A stretch of 64,000 nucleotides of DNA. Origin: JAPPFW01 sp965231815 (GTDB taxonomy: Bacteria; Actinomycetota; Acidimicrobiia; Spongiisociales; Spongiisociaceae). The stretch spans positions 3,906,001-3,970,000 of the forward strand of contig OZ246890.1 in NCBI GenBank assembly GCA_965231815.1, read 5' to 3'. Numbering within the stretch: position 1 is the first letter of the stretch; each line of letters begins with the position of its first letter. Shown piece after piece: positions 8,436 through 17,200 of the stretch. The position numbers were made by a program, and so were the translations under genes. The notes below the pieces were generated by a model. The model was given only the letters and a program-made list of their open reading frames with translations. It did no database searches and had not been told where the DNA came from.

Positions 8436-9572
8436 TCAGCCCAGTACCCGCTCGGTGCGGTAGCGGTCTACCACCATCTCGTCCACCTCGATTCCGAGCC
8501 CGATCCCGGATGGCGGATACACCCAGCCAGCCCGGTGGTCGAACGGTTCGGCCACCAGGTCGTGTTGCATGGGGTTTTCCAAAGGTTTGAACTCGAAAAC
8601 CTTGCAGGCGGAGCTGCTGAAGCTCACCGCCAGGCTGGCCGCCGTGACGATCGCCGACGACCAAGCGTGGGCATTGGCCTGGCGCCGGTATTGCTCGACC
8701 CGGTCGGCCATGCGCTTGAATCCGGTGATCCCCTCCGCCCGACCAGGATCGCAACCCACCACGTCTACGGTTCCCGTAGCCAGGATCCGCTCGAACCCCC
8801 GGATCGTCCATTCTTTCTCGCCGTAGGCGATCAGGGTCTTGGTTTTGGACCGCAGGTTGGCGTAGCCCTCCGGATCCCAGTCTCCGAGGGGCTCCTCGAT
8901 CCAGTCCACGTCGTATTCGTCGAATGCCTGGGTACGCTTGATAGCGGTCATCACATCCCATTTGATCACCCAGCCCAGATCGATCATCAGGCTCCGGTCC
9001 GGACCGATGGCCTCCCGCATCCGCCGAACGTACTCGACATCGCGATCGTGCTTGAACCCCAGGTTGGCAGCGCCCCGCTTGCCGAACCCGACCTTCATGC
9101 CCTGGAGGCCGGTGGACAACCATTCGATGGCCTCCTCGGCCATATCCGGAATCGACTCGTAGTGGGCGTGGGAGGAAGCGATGGCGGGAAGCCGCTCGTG
9201 GACCGGACCACCCAGCAGGTCCAGGACGCCGACACCGAGGGCCTTACCCTTCAGGTCCCATAGGGCAATGTCGAGTGCGGCGATGGCGAAACTGGCGATG
9301 CCCCCCTCATATCCGTACCACCAGGCGCGATCCTTCAATGAACGGAAGATGGCGTCGTTGTGAAGAGGGTTCTTCCCGATCACCAAGTCGGACATGCCCT
9401 CGATGATCGCCTTGGTAGCGAAGCTCGACTCGGGCCACATGGTCACCGACTCGCCCCACCCCACCGTCCCGTCGTCGGCGGTGAGCTTCACAAGACACAG
9501 ATGCCGGATGGCGTTGAAATCGTTCGGCTCGGGATAGCTAACCGGGATGGCTTCGATTCGTGCAACCTTCAT
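8436..9572 (-). CDS. Mandelate racemase/muconate lactonizing (enolase) superfamily enzyme
   Basis: A 378-residue protein with the enolase-superfamily N-terminal capping domain and barrel. Visible metal ligands are in LMIDLGW, WIEEPL and AYGEKE; the second-strand lysine region reads GMKVGFGKRG, with K-x-G rather than K-x-K. A histidine in NAHAWSSA may act as the second acid/base. Members dehydrate sugar acids such as fuconate, rhamnonate or galactonate. Start has GGAGAGG immediately upstream. It is 25 bases upstream of the SDR in transcription order and follows the VOC gene, so it probably belongs to a sugar-acid pathway; the exact acid cannot be told. Confidence 0.9.
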   Translation of the reverse strand: MKVARIEAIPVSYPEPNDFNAIRHLCLVKLTADDGTVGWGESVTMWPESSFATKAIIEGMSDLVIGKNPLHNDAIFRSLKDRAWWYGYEGGIASFAIAALDIALWDLKGKALGVGVLDLLGGPVHERLPAIASSHAHYESIPDMAEEAIEWLSTGLQGMKVGFGKRGAANLGFKHDRDVEYVRRMREAIGPDRSLMIDLGWVIKWDVMTAIKRTQAFDEYDVDWIEEPLGDWDPEGYANLRSKTKTLIAYGEKEWTIRGFERILATGTVDVVGCDPGRAEGITGFKRMADRVEQYRRQANAHAWSSAIVTAASLAVSFSSSACKVFEFKPLENPMQHDLVAEPFDHRAGWVYPPSGIGLGIEVDEMVVDRYRTERVLG

Positions 9573-9627
9573 GCCTCTCCTGACAATATGCCCTACGATG
9601 GTCGCGAGCGATCCTACCGGAATAGGC

Positions 9628-10083
9628 TCAACCGACCGGTCTGAACAACTCCAGCGTGATGCCGTCGGGATCCCGCAGGTAGCAGGCCTTCACACCAATG
9701 TTGGGACCTGCCGTGATCTCCACCGGACCGGGGCTTATGGGAGTAGCACCGGCGCTCACGGCCCGGTCCCACATACCATCGATATCTTCCACTTCGAGGC
9801 AGATGTGCACGTTGCCGGGGTTGGCGGTCTCCGGTGGGTTCGGGGACTTGCCGTCGACCAGGTAGTTGAGTATCTCCAGCACGACCCCGCCGGGAAGATC
9901 GATAACGGTGGCGTCGATGTTGACGCCGGGATAGCCGGTCACCCGCCCGAGGTAGGGAGCATCAAGGACCTGTCGCCAGCGCGGCTCGACTCCCAGGAAC
10001 GAACGCCAGAACTGTACGGAGCGGTCGATGTCGCGAACGGTTATACCGATGTGGTGGACACGCCGGAGGTCTTCGATCTCCAT
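9628..10083 (-). CDS. VOC family protein (glyoxalase/dioxygenase fold)
   Basis: A 151-residue vicinal oxygen chelate protein: RRVHHIGITVRDIDRSVQFW at the N-terminus, VHICLEVEDIDGM in the middle and CYLRDPDGITLELF at the end. The histidine and terminal glutamate are typical metal ligands. Start preceded by GGAGGA. It is first in a minus-strand group with the enolase-superfamily and SDR genes; a paralogue lies at 42183-42686 beside a Gfo/Idh gene. Role could be an epimerase, lyase or dioxygenase. Confidence 0.85.
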   Translation of the reverse strand: MEIEDLRRVHHIGITVRDIDRSVQFWRSFLGVEPRWRQVLDAPYLGRVTGYPGVNIDATVIDLPGGVVLEILNYLVDGKSPNPPETANPGNVHICLEVEDIDGMWDRAVSAGATPISPGPVEITAGPNIGVKACYLRDPDGITLELFRPVG

Positions 10084-10130
10084 GTGACGTATCCTCCTCC
10101 GTAGCTCCTCAGACCCTACCGCCTAGCACG

Positions 10131-10295
10131 AAGGAAACCTCGCGCACCACACCAAAACAAAGGCCGCCGCGAGGTTTCAGAGCAAAACCCCGCGTACCAC
10201 ACCAGAACCAACCCCTGTCGCGAGGTTTCAGAGCAAAACCCCGCATATCATCCCAAAAACACCCCCTCCGCGAGGTTTCTGAAGGAAACCTCGCA
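10131..10295. repeat. Cluster of short palindromic repeats (GCGAGGTTTC arms)
   Basis: GCGAGGTTTC begins at 10169, 10220 and 10270 (periods 51 and 50), with the complement GAAACCTCGC at 10133 and 10286. The last unit is a perfect 10-bp stem, GCGAGGTTTC-tgaag-GAAACCTCGC, 10270-10294. The middle units have a degenerate second arm (CAAAACCCCGC). Between arms the sequence is A/C-rich and diverges. It fills the divergent gap between the VOC gene and the ATP-binding protein gene. It resembles REP/BIME-type intergenic palindromes rather than CRISPR. Confidence 0.75.
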
Positions 10296-10406
10296 GTACC
10301 TTGCTACTGTAGGGCTATCGTTCTCTCAAGCCTCAGCCCGGATCCGGTTGAAACAGCCATTACCAGAGTACTCGGCCGCCTAGCCGCCGGGGAAGCTCCT
10401 CGCGAC

Positions 10407-12125
10407 GTGGAGGAACGCCTTGTGGACGTCAAGGAGGAGGCAGGACGGCGCGGCCACAGTGGGGTAATTGAACCTGGGGGTTCCCAGAACGAGGCGGCTG
10501 CCACCCACCTCGCCGAGGAGATGGCCTGCTTCGCCAATACCGAGGGGGGCGGCGCCATCATCCTGGGCATATCCGACCGCGGAAGGCGGATCGGCACCGA
10601 TCTCCGCGTGGAATGGCTACGCCACAGGATATATGAACTGACCGGGCGCATGGTGACTCCCTCCATCCGCGAGTTCGAGATGGACGGCGTGCGTATGCTC
10701 GTGTTGAGTACAGCCGAGGCGCTCGAGCCGGTTCGCTATAACGGCAAGATCAAGTGGCGGGTCAGCGACAACTGCGTGGAGATCGATGCCCTAACCTGGC
10801 ACACCAGCAGCATGCGCCGACGGGGTGTCGACTGGTCTGCTCAACCCTCCGGCTACAGCTTGGGGGACATAAGGCCGTCCGCCGTCGAGATCGCTCGCCG
10901 GTACCTACGCGAGGCGCAAACCGCAAGCAATCAAAACACCCATGTCGTCAAGTTGGCCGAGGCCGACCTCGAAGATCTGATGCAACGTCTGGACCTCGTT
11001 GACGTTGAGGGCCGACTGACCAACGCCGGGGCCCTGCTATTCGTCACCACCCCCGCCGTAGGTGTTGACTATATCCGGCGCGACCATGTCGGTGGCGACA
11101 GTGTCCGTCGCATCGAAAGTGTCGACCCCCTGATAACCCAGGTAGACGAGGTGATCCGAGCGATCGACGGATCCAACCGGGTTTCCCACGTCCATACCGG
11201 ACCGGGTGGAGTGGTGCATCTTCGCCGACGTGCCCTACCGATGGCAGCAGCACGCGAGGCCATAGTCAATAGTGTTGTGCACCGGGATTGGCACTCTGCC
11301 GATCCGACAATGGTGGAACACATAGATGACATGCTGATAGTGTCGTCACCGGGTGGGTTCATCGGCGGGATCAACGCGGAGAACATTATCACGCATCCGC
11401 CCAAGCCGCGCTACCGCAGCCTGGCGAGAGCGATGGCCGCTCTGGGCTTGGGTGAACGCGAAGGCATAGGAGTCGACCGGATGGTCAGCGCCATGCTCGC
11501 CTCCGGGCTTTCCAAACCAGTGATCGTCGAGATCAAGGGACCGTACGTGCGGGTCACCCTATTCGGAGGCGATCCCGACCGCGAGACCATCGAGTTCCTC
11601 GGGTCAGTTGAACCACCGACTCTGGCCGAGGATCTCGAGATTCTGATGCTTCTTGATGTGCTCTGCCGCTACGGCTGGGTGGACGCACCGACCGCTGCGC
11701 CTGCCCTGCAACGTCGAACGAGCGAAATGGACGAGCGGCTCGACCGGCTCCTCCGGCTAAGCATGAATGGAAAACCGATCGTCGTACCGGTCAAGGGCAT
11801 ACCATCATCGGGCACCCGTGCGTACCGGCTCAGCGCCGGGGCCCGAGGCCGACTCGCTAATCGGCTGGCCCCACTGTCCGGTCGGGAGGCCCACCGTGAT
11901 CTCGCTCTTAATTGGGCGAGGGCCCGATCACGGGTGTCGTCTACGGAGTTGGCCGATCTGACGGGCGTTCACACCTCGACCGCCGGGAGGATTCTGAACG
12001 CCCTGTCAGAAGAGGGACCCCTAACCCCCAGCAGTGACGTAAGGGCCGGTCGAGGCTTTCACTACGTACTGCGTACCGACAGAGACTTCGGCATGAGGGC
12101 GCAGCACCGTCACCAAGTCACGTAG
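10407..12125 (+). CDS. AlbA_2/Schlafen-type ATP-binding DNA-binding protein
   Basis: 572 residues from a GTG. The N-terminal part carries a Schlafen AlbA_2 domain (DVKEEAGRRG, then MACFANTEGGGAIILGISD, near residues 8-55). The middle has RecG-like ATPase-C features (AAREAIVNSVVHRDW, a GHKL-type N-box). The C-terminus has a winged-helix-like region. Such proteins are putative transcription regulators or helicase-associated factors, often near mobile or defence genes. The frame stays open upstream and reads family-like residues (DPVETAITRVLGRLAAGE) without ATG/GTG/TTG, so the true N-terminus may be longer or the repeats at 10131-10295 may have displaced it. The stop overlaps the convergent SDR by 16 bases. 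Confidence 0.8.
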   Translation: MEERLVDVKEEAGRRGHSGVIEPGGSQNEAAATHLAEEMACFANTEGGGAIILGISDRGRRIGTDLRVEWLRHRIYELTGRMVTPSIREFEMDGVRMLVLSTAEALEPVRYNGKIKWRVSDNCVEIDALTWHTSSMRRRGVDWSAQPSGYSLGDIRPSAVEIARRYLREAQTASNQNTHVVKLAEADLEDLMQRLDLVDVEGRLTNAGALLFVTTPAVGVDYIRRDHVGGDSVRRIESVDPLITQVDEVIRAIDGSNRVSHVHTGPGGVVHLRRRALPMAAAREAIVNSVVHRDWHSADPTMVEHIDDMLIVSSPGGFIGGINAENIITHPPKPRYRSLARAMAALGLGEREGIGVDRMVSAMLASGLSKPVIVEIKGPYVRVTLFGGDPDRETIEFLGSVEPPTLAEDLEILMLLDVLCRYGWVDAPTAAPALQRRTSEMDERLDRLLRLSMNGKPIVVPVKGIPSSGTRAYRLSAGARGRLANRLAPLSGREAHRDLALNWARARSRVSSTELADLTGVHTSTAGRILNALSEEGPLTPSSDVRAGRGFHYVLRTDRDFGMRAQHRHQVT

Positions 12126-12850
12126 CCGCCCCCGTAGTTGACGGCCTGGCCGGTCATGTAGCCGGGCTTCTCGCTGAGGAGGAACCATATCAACCCGGCC
12201 AGTTCCTCCGGAGATGCGGCCCTGCCGAGCGGCACGGAGGCGTTACGGATGGCGGCCAACTCCTCCACGGTCATGCCCCTTTGCGGCGCCACCTGCTCCA
12301 GAACCTTGTCCTGCATCGGAGTATCGATGATGGCCGGGCACACCGCGTTGACCCGCACCGGGATCTTGGCCAGACCGTAGGCGAAGGACCGGGTGATCGA
12401 CAGGATGGTCGTCTTGGAAGCCGCGTAGATGGCCGCTTCCACCGTGTTCGCCAACTTGGCCGAGCTGGAGGAGAGGTTGACTATCGCGCTGCCGGGCGGC
12501 ATCGTCGGCCCGATACCCTGGCAAAGGAAGAAGATGGCCTCGGCATTGATAGTAAAGATGTCCCGCCAGTCCTCGACGGTGAACTCGGATAGCGGTTTGA
12601 GGCGTATGATCCCTGCCGCGTTAACCAGGTAGTCGATACCCTGGCCTGCTTCGATGACCCTCGCCCTGTCCTCGAGATGGGCCAGGTCGGCCACCAGCGG
12701 TTCTGCACCCTCGGTCCCGATCCGTTCTAGACCAGCCTCGTTGACATCGACAGCCACCACCGAGCATCCTTCGTCGAGGAGGCGGCGGGCGGCGGCTTGA
12801 CCGATCCCGCTGGCTGCTCCGGTGACCATCGCCCGTGGTCGTGGACCCAT
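12110..12850 (-). CDS. SDR family oxidoreductase
   Basis: 246 residues with TGAASGIGQAAARRL near the N-terminus, NAAGIIRL (NAG motif variant), and the active-site AIYAASKTT (Y-x3-K). C-terminus LSEKPGYMTGQAVNYGGGYVTW is SDR-like. The YMTGQAVNYGGGYVTW ending resembles 2-keto-3-deoxy-L-fuconate dehydrogenase-type and other sugar-acid SDRs, but this is only suggestive. It is convergent with the AlbA_2 gene with a short overlap. Confidence 0.92.
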   Translation of the reverse strand: MGPRPRAMVTGAASGIGQAAARRLLDEGCSVVAVDVNEAGLERIGTEGAEPLVADLAHLEDRARVIEAGQGIDYLVNAAGIIRLKPLSEFTVEDWRDIFTINAEAIFFLCQGIGPTMPPGSAIVNLSSSSAKLANTVEAAIYAASKTTILSITRSFAYGLAKIPVRVNAVCPAIIDTPMQDKVLEQVAPQRGMTVEELAAIRNASVPLGRAASPEELAGLIWFLLSEKPGYMTGQAVNYGGGYVTW

Positions 12851-12912
12851 CTACGTTTCTCCTGTCCGGCGTCGAAGTCACTCTACGCGAATAAGCCGGG
12901 ACAACTATCCGA

Positions 12913-13305
12913 TCAGTTCCCGACAACCTGGAGTTGAGTGTGTCTTGCTATGTAACCGAAATCGCGGTCATGGTGAAGCACCGGCACATCAAGTCGGATC
13001 GCAACTGCGGCGATCAGAACGTCCATCTGCGAGCGAATCGTAACGCCGCGCCATCTGAGTTCTCGATACATGGTGGCGGCATCCATCCAATCGCGTTTCG
13101 GGGCCAGTGCCTCATGGCGCTGCGCTTCAAGCAGTCGCTGCACGGGCGCGACCGCCCTGCGGTCGGCACCGGCCATCACCTCCATCAGGATCGGATCAAC
13201 GACGATCACCTCTCGTTCGGATATTGCGCTCCGCAGATACCTCGCCGGGATCGATCCAGTTCCCCTAAGAAACTCGATCCAGGCAGACGTGTCAGCTACG
13301 AGCAC
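12913..13305 (-). CDS. vapC: PIN-domain ribonuclease toxin, VapC type
   Basis: 131 residues from a GTG at 13305, four bases after the antitoxin stop; the longer upstream frame overlaps the antitoxin and is unlikely. PIN acidic residues are visible: D in VLVADTSAWIEFL, E in LMEVMAG, D in SQMDVLIAA and D in HHDRDFGYI. The toxin would cleave tRNA or rRNA when freed from VapB. Forms an operon with the RHH antitoxin gene upstream. Confidence 0.9.
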   Translation of the reverse strand: MLVADTSAWIEFLRGTGSIPARYLRSAISEREVIVVDPILMEVMAGADRRAVAPVQRLLEAQRHEALAPKRDWMDAATMYRELRWRGVTIRSQMDVLIAAVAIRLDVPVLHHDRDFGYIARHTQLQVVGN

Positions 13306-13309
13306 CGGC

Positions 13310-13522
13310 TCACCGGTCAACGAACCGGTCGGAACGCATCTCGTGAAGGTCTCCGTCCCAGCCCACACCCTCCATACTCAGTTGTTCGTCCAGGCTCATA
13401 GGGCCACCGCCCACGAGACGGCGCAGAGCGAAGTCAACGGTTTCCCGCTTGGTACGCAATCCGAAGGTCCGCATGGCGCGGGCGATGAGTTCGTCATCTA
13501 TGTCGATGTTAGTCCGAGTCAT
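13310..13522 (-). CDS. vapB: VapB-type ribbon-helix-helix antitoxin
   Basis: 70 residues from ATG at 13522 (MTRTNIDIDDELIARAMR), with the RHH DNA-binding N-terminus and TKRETVDFALRRLVGG, the family signature. GGAGGA precedes the ATG. A 24-bp palindrome just upstream (13529-13552) is a probable autoregulatory operator. Pairs with the PIN toxin downstream. Confidence 0.92.
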   Translation of the reverse strand: MTRTNIDIDDELIARAMRTFGLRTKRETVDFALRRLVGGGPMSLDEQLSMEGVGWDGDLHEMRSDRFVDR

Positions 13523-13528
13523 TCCTCC

Positions 13529-13552
13529 ACTATACACCTAGATGTGTATAGT
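13529..13552. promoter_or_regulatory. Palindromic operator upstream of vapBC
   Basis: ACTATACAC-ctagat-GTGTATAGT: nine-base perfect arms with a six-base spacer, directly upstream of the vapB ribosome-binding site. The arm proximal to vapB also contains TATAGT, a plausible -10 box, so repressor binding would block transcription. Confidence 0.7.
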
Positions 13553-13647
13553 CGTGTCAACACAGAGGCTACCGGCTCATCTCGGCGTCAGTGCTTGGCA
13601 GGTCGGTTGCGCGCCGCGTTGCGGATGTCTCACTACGATGCCTTGGG

Positions 13648-14742
13648 ATGGATCCTTCACTCGACCCCACTGCTTACGAGTTCGTCCGGCCGGCCCGCTT
13701 CCGCCGGGTGCTGGAAGAGACACCGATCGTCTTCCTCCCGGTCGGATGCGTCGAGTACCACGGACCGCACCTGCCGCTGGGCGTGGACATGCTGACTGCC
13801 GATGTCCTGTGCCATCAGACCGCCGCGATAACGGGCGGTTTGGTCCTTCCCCCGCTGTGGATTTCGTCGGGTGTTCTGCCGCTTCCGCACGGAATCACGG
13901 TGGACACATCCGTGATGAGGGTCGTCTTGCGGCCCATCCTGCGCCAGCTTGCCGAAGGCGGGTTCAAGGTGATCGTCGTGTTCTCGGGCCATGGCGCCTT
14001 GGATCATCTGCATGTGCTCCGGGAAGAGACCGACCGGTTAATGGAGAGGTTTCCGGATGTCAACGCCCTAACCACCGTGTGGAACGAGCTCAACGCCGCC
14101 ATGCCAGGTGACATACACGATCACGGCGCCAAGGTGGAGACCTCCTACATGATGGAGTTCTACCCCCGAACCGTCGATCTGACCACCCTGGAGGACAACC
14201 CGGAGGCCGAGCATGTAGGCATCTACGCGGCCAACCCCCGGTTCACGGCCAGCCGCGAGTGGGGCAGCGCCATGGCTGACCACGCCGTCACGCGCCTCGC
14301 CGGGATCATCGAAGGCTTTTCCACCGGTGAGCGAGCGGACAGCTGGGAAATGCTCCGGCAGCTGGTCGCCCGGCTCCAGTCCGGCGACCTGGAGGTGGTG
14401 GCCGATTCGGGAAGGCTGAGCGACGGCGCCCTCCGCTTCGAGTTGTACAACCCGCATCCGCAATCCAAGTACATCACCGCGGTGGGATCGCTGATCATCA
14501 ACGAACAGCAGGTCAATCTCGAAGGCGCCGGCCTGGCCAACCCCTCGGTCGGAGAGGGCCACACCGATACCCGTGTCGACCGGCTCGGTCCGCTGGCCGG
14601 TTTCTACGTCCGGAGGGATCAGAGGATGATGGTCACCGTCCCCGATCCCGGCATCGAACCGGGGCAGCACGAGGTGGTGGTTGACTTCATGCTGGCCGAC
14701 GTACTAGAGGTCGGCGCCCGAGGCCACCTGAGGATCGGATAG
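13648..14742 (+). CDS. Creatininase family amidohydrolase
   Basis: 364 residues from ATG 13648 (MDPSLDPTAYEFV). Metal-ligand signatures of the creatininase family are present: VGCVEYHGPHLPLGVDML (E, H, H, D) and VVFSGHGALDH. Family members hydrolyse creatinine, N-formyl or other cyclic amides. The C-terminal about 100 residues extend beyond the usual creatininase fold (about 250 residues) and form a beta-rich tail of unknown role. An upstream GTG/TTG extension adds 19 residues but lacks family similarity. Could link to sarcosine/creatine metabolism with sox, but it is not adjacent. Confidence 0.88.
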   Translation: MDPSLDPTAYEFVRPARFRRVLEETPIVFLPVGCVEYHGPHLPLGVDMLTADVLCHQTAAITGGLVLPPLWISSGVLPLPHGITVDTSVMRVVLRPILRQLAEGGFKVIVVFSGHGALDHLHVLREETDRLMERFPDVNALTTVWNELNAAMPGDIHDHGAKVETSYMMEFYPRTVDLTTLEDNPEAEHVGIYAANPRFTASREWGSAMADHAVTRLAGIIEGFSTGERADSWEMLRQLVARLQSGDLEVVADSGRLSDGALRFELYNPHPQSKYITAVGSLIINEQQVNLEGAGLANPSVGEGHTDTRVDRLGPLAGFYVRRDQRMMVTVPDPGIEPGQHEVVVDFMLADVLEVGARGHLRIG

Positions 14743-14801
14743 CCGCCCGGTTCTGCGGGGTCGGCGAGTGAACTCCTATACACGGTGCTACGAGTTCCTA
14801 C

Positions 14802-15191
14802 CTAGGAAGCTCCCGGTGAGCTAGTCGGGATGTCGAGTTCTTTGGCGGCGGCCAATTGGCGCACGTCGTAGCTGATGATCCCCGAGAGGTCGTCGCCGAG
14901 TCGCAGCGCGCAAGCCAGATAGATTGCGTCGAGGGAGCGGAGCCCATGGCCGGAAAGCCCACCGGCTCGGTCGAGTACGGCGGGAACGAGCCGGATCTTC
15001 GGAATCTCATCCAATAACCTCTCGCAGTTCCGACGTACCTCGGCAGGTTCACCTGCGACGGCTCGCCGGGCCTCGGTACGTAACAGATCCGAGGAAGCCA
15101 GGTCGCGGCCACGTATCCACTGCCGTAGCTCCACCGACTCAGGCTCGACGATCAACAGCTTGACAAAGGCCGAAGCATCCAGGAACCACAT
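14802..15191 (-). CDS. vapC: PIN-domain toxin, VapC type
   Basis: 129 residues: WFLDASAFVKLLIVEPES (first catalytic Asp), LRSLDAIYLACAL and IISYDVRQL carry the later acidic residues. ATG at 15191 abuts the antitoxin stop with no gap. Pair with Phd-type antitoxin; the toxin is a putative site-specific RNase. Confidence 0.92.
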   Translation of the reverse strand: MWFLDASAFVKLLIVEPESVELRQWIRGRDLASSDLLRTEARRAVAGEPAEVRRNCERLLDEIPKIRLVPAVLDRAGGLSGHGLRSLDAIYLACALRLGDDLSGIISYDVRQLAAAKELDIPTSSPGAS

Positions 15192-15470
15192 TCACCGCTC
15201 GTCCCGGCGTAGCTCGGCAAGGCGCTTGCTGACCGGACTCCCTTCAAGCGGCAGGCCGAGCCTGTCAAGCACAGCCGTGAGGTCCTCGGCAGGCGGGTCC
15301 GCCAATCCTTCCGAGGCGAGCCGCTCCAAGGCCCCCCCAGGCGGCGCGGGCGGCCCGAGCCGCGCCACCACAGTTCCCCGAACCGTGATCTCGTAGCACT
15401 CACCCTCATCAACCCGGCGCAGCCACCTGCTGGCGTGCTGCCGCAGTTCACGCACACCGATCCTCTCCAT
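15192..15470 (-). CDS. Phd/YefM-type antitoxin
   Basis: 92 residues with VRELRQHASRWLRRVDEGE and EITVRGTVVARLGPP, the Phd/YefM fold, then a Leu-rich toxin-binding tail. Immediately upstream lies an inverted repeat (15472-15486) that is a likely operator. A TACCAT hexamer seven bases before the ATG suggests a leaderless transcript. Confidence 0.9.
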   Translation of the reverse strand: MERIGVRELRQHASRWLRRVDEGECYEITVRGTVVARLGPPAPPGGALERLASEGLADPPAEDLTAVLDRLGLPLEGSPVSKRLAELRRDER

Positions 15471-15471
15471 G

Positions 15472-15486
15472 TGCTACATGGTAGCA
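15472..15486. promoter_or_regulatory. Inverted repeat at Phd/VapC promoter
   Basis: TGCTAC-atg-GTAGCA, six-base perfect arms, ends two bases from the antitoxin start codon. Position matches the self-repression site of Phd-type modules. Confidence 0.5.
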
Positions 15487-15516
15487 TATGGAGAGGAGTG
15501 CGGTCTTCGGAGTCCG

Positions 15517-15613
15517 GTTTGTACGGGGTTCGGTGGTCGGAAAACCCCCTGGTCAGAAAGTTGCGGGTTAGCGGCTGAACCCCTTTGTTACGGGGTTTTT
15601 CAGCACCCTCCTA
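15517..15613 (+). mobile_element. Family A MITE-like element, copy 1 (left end degraded)
   Basis: Matches the copy at 26284-26400 in the same orientation: ACGGGGTTCG, CCCCCTGGTCAGA, GTTGCGGGTTA, TGAACCCCTTTGT, and the right terminus TTTCAGCACCCTCCTA. The left inverted terminus is not recognisable. Lies between the Phd antitoxin promoter and the 3' end of the alcohol dehydrogenase; its hairpins could also end transcription. Confidence 0.7.
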
Positions 15614-15629
15614 ATGGGGTCCACCACTT

Positions 15630-16628
15630 CTAGACCTTCATCAGAACCTTCATCGACGACGGCCCCTTGGCCATCTCGAAGGCTCGCGCCGCTTCGCTCA
15701 GATCAAGTTCGTGGGTGACGATCTGCTCCAGGCTCAGCGACCCTGCGGCCGTGAGCGCGATTCCACTGGCGTAGTCGCTTATGAGCGCCGCACGGGAGTT
15801 GTGGATGGTCAGTTCCTTCAAGTAGAGGTCGTAGTAAGGGAGACCCGTGTCGGCTCTGACCACAGTTCCATAAGAGAGGATCCGACCACCGATGCCCGTG
15901 AGAGATATAACTTCGGCAAGGGTGGCCTCATACCCGGCGGCCTCCACCCCTAGATCGACGCCTCTCCCCTCTGTGTGCCTCAAGACCACCTCCGCCGCCT
16001 CGGAAGGGTCGGCTACCGCGACGGCCCCCAACTCGAGAGCAAGGTTGCGCTTCCACTCCGATCGGGTGATCCCGATCACATCCATCCCCTTCAGACGGAG
16101 CAGTTGGGCCAGGATCTGGCCGCTCACGCCGAGCCCCACCACCGCCGCAACCTGACCCGGTAAGGGGCGGAGCCGCGTCACGGCATGGACGCAGGTTCCC
16201 AGTACCTGGAGCAGCCCCGACGACTTCTCCGAGATCCGGGGTGGTATCGGTACCAGGCGGTTGGCGGGCGCCGTGATGTATTCGGTGAACACGCCATCCA
16301 TGTCACGGCCGAGGAGCCCGCCGTTCCGGCACAAGTTGGTCCTACCCACAACGCAGAGGTCACACGACCCGCAAGAAACTGCGGGATCGACCAGCACCCG
16401 TGTCCCAACATCGTGGAAGGAACCGGCGGGCGCCGAGACCACCTCACCCGCCATCTCGTGACCCATGATCAGTGGGTAGGAGACGCCGACCCTCCCCGCG
16501 AATATCTCCGTGTCGGTCCCACAGATCCCGACCTGTCTCACCCGGACGACGAACTCGTCGTCGGATCCCGGTCCGGGCACGTCTGCGATCTCGACAGCAC
16601 CCGGGCCTACAAGACGTACCGCTTTCAA
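15630..16628 (-). CDS. Zinc-dependent medium-chain alcohol/polyol dehydrogenase
   Basis: 332 residues. Catalytic zinc ligands in GICGTD and GHEMAGEV; the structural zinc site is the cysteine cluster CGSCDLCVVGRTNLC; the cofactor site is VVGLGVSGQILAQLL. Family includes sorbitol, threonine and galactitol dehydrogenases. Probably a polyol or sugar dehydrogenase given the neighbours. A family B element starts 29 bases upstream of the start codon, so the original promoter may be displaced. Confidence 0.92.
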   Translation of the reverse strand: MKAVRLVGPGAVEIADVPGPGSDDEFVVRVRQVGICGTDTEIFAGRVGVSYPLIMGHEMAGEVVSAPAGSFHDVGTRVLVDPAVSCGSCDLCVVGRTNLCRNGGLLGRDMDGVFTEYITAPANRLVPIPPRISEKSSGLLQVLGTCVHAVTRLRPLPGQVAAVVGLGVSGQILAQLLRLKGMDVIGITRSEWKRNLALELGAVAVADPSEAAEVVLRHTEGRGVDLGVEAAGYEATLAEVISLTGIGGRILSYGTVVRADTGLPYYDLYLKELTIHNSRAALISDYASGIALTAAGSLSLEQIVTHELDLSEAARAFEMAKGPSSMKVLMKV

Positions 16629-16656
16629 TGGGGTTCCTCCTCTTGCCGGAGAACTT

Positions 16657-16863
16657 TAACCCCGATTATTCATGGATAGGGGTTTGGAGGATGAGTGGAG
16701 AAGACCAAAGTCGCCCTGACCAGGCAATACAGCTATCGGCGTTTCCCATTCCGGTCCGGTGTAAGAGGTTCACCTGTCGGGTGAACGGTAGGTTTCTCCT
16801 AATACTCGGGTTGAACAGGCGTTACATGCCTCGGTGTGTGGGAAACCTGAATAATCAGGGTTA
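16657..16863 (+). mobile_element. Family B MITE-like element, copy 1
   Basis: 207 bases bounded by TA dinucleotides, ends TAACCCCGATTATTCA and TGAATAATCAGGGTTA (inverted termini). Internal stem GTTCACC-tgtcg-GGTGAAC at 16768-16786. No conserved ORF. Three other full copies at 42760, 45989 and 57718. The outer base pair differs from the others (A/T instead of G/C just inside TA), but symmetrically at both ends. Confidence 0.9.
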
Positions 16864-16983
16864 GGCGAGAACGACCGGAACCCGGGTCCACCGGGATCCG
16901 GTCCGTCACGAGTCTGCTCGCGAGGCCCGGCTGCCGGCTGTTCGGTTATGTGCGTGAAGCCGGATCAAGGGGCACATGGGACG

Positions 16984-17200
16984 ATGAAGACGATCGACAT
17001 CCATAGCCATCTAGCGACGCCCGCCGCCCGGCTGCCGGTCGCGATCCATCACCGGTATGAGTTCGAGCCCTACGACTATTTCATGGGCCAGGATTCCAAG
17101 GATCGCAACAAGCGCATGATCCCCGACATCACAGACCGTCTCACGGTGGCATCTCGGCGGGCACGGCCATGGAGCATCCGGAGTACTTCTGGAGAGCAGG
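16984..17200 (+). pseudogene. Amidohydrolase (ACMSD-like) N-terminal relic
   Basis: From ATG 16984 the frame reads MKTIDIHSHLATPAARLP, the metal-binding H-x-H opening of amidohydrolase_2 proteins, on to DITDRLTVAS. The continuation GTAMEHPEYFWRAG is in another frame, so there is a frameshift near 17150, and the remainder is missing because the 3' end of the GNAT gene begins at 17201. A truncated, dead copy. Confidence 0.65.

Noticed and set aside
10131..10295. CRISPR array
   Set aside because: Repeats are about 10-25 bp, partly degenerate and form hairpins; only three units, no cas genes.
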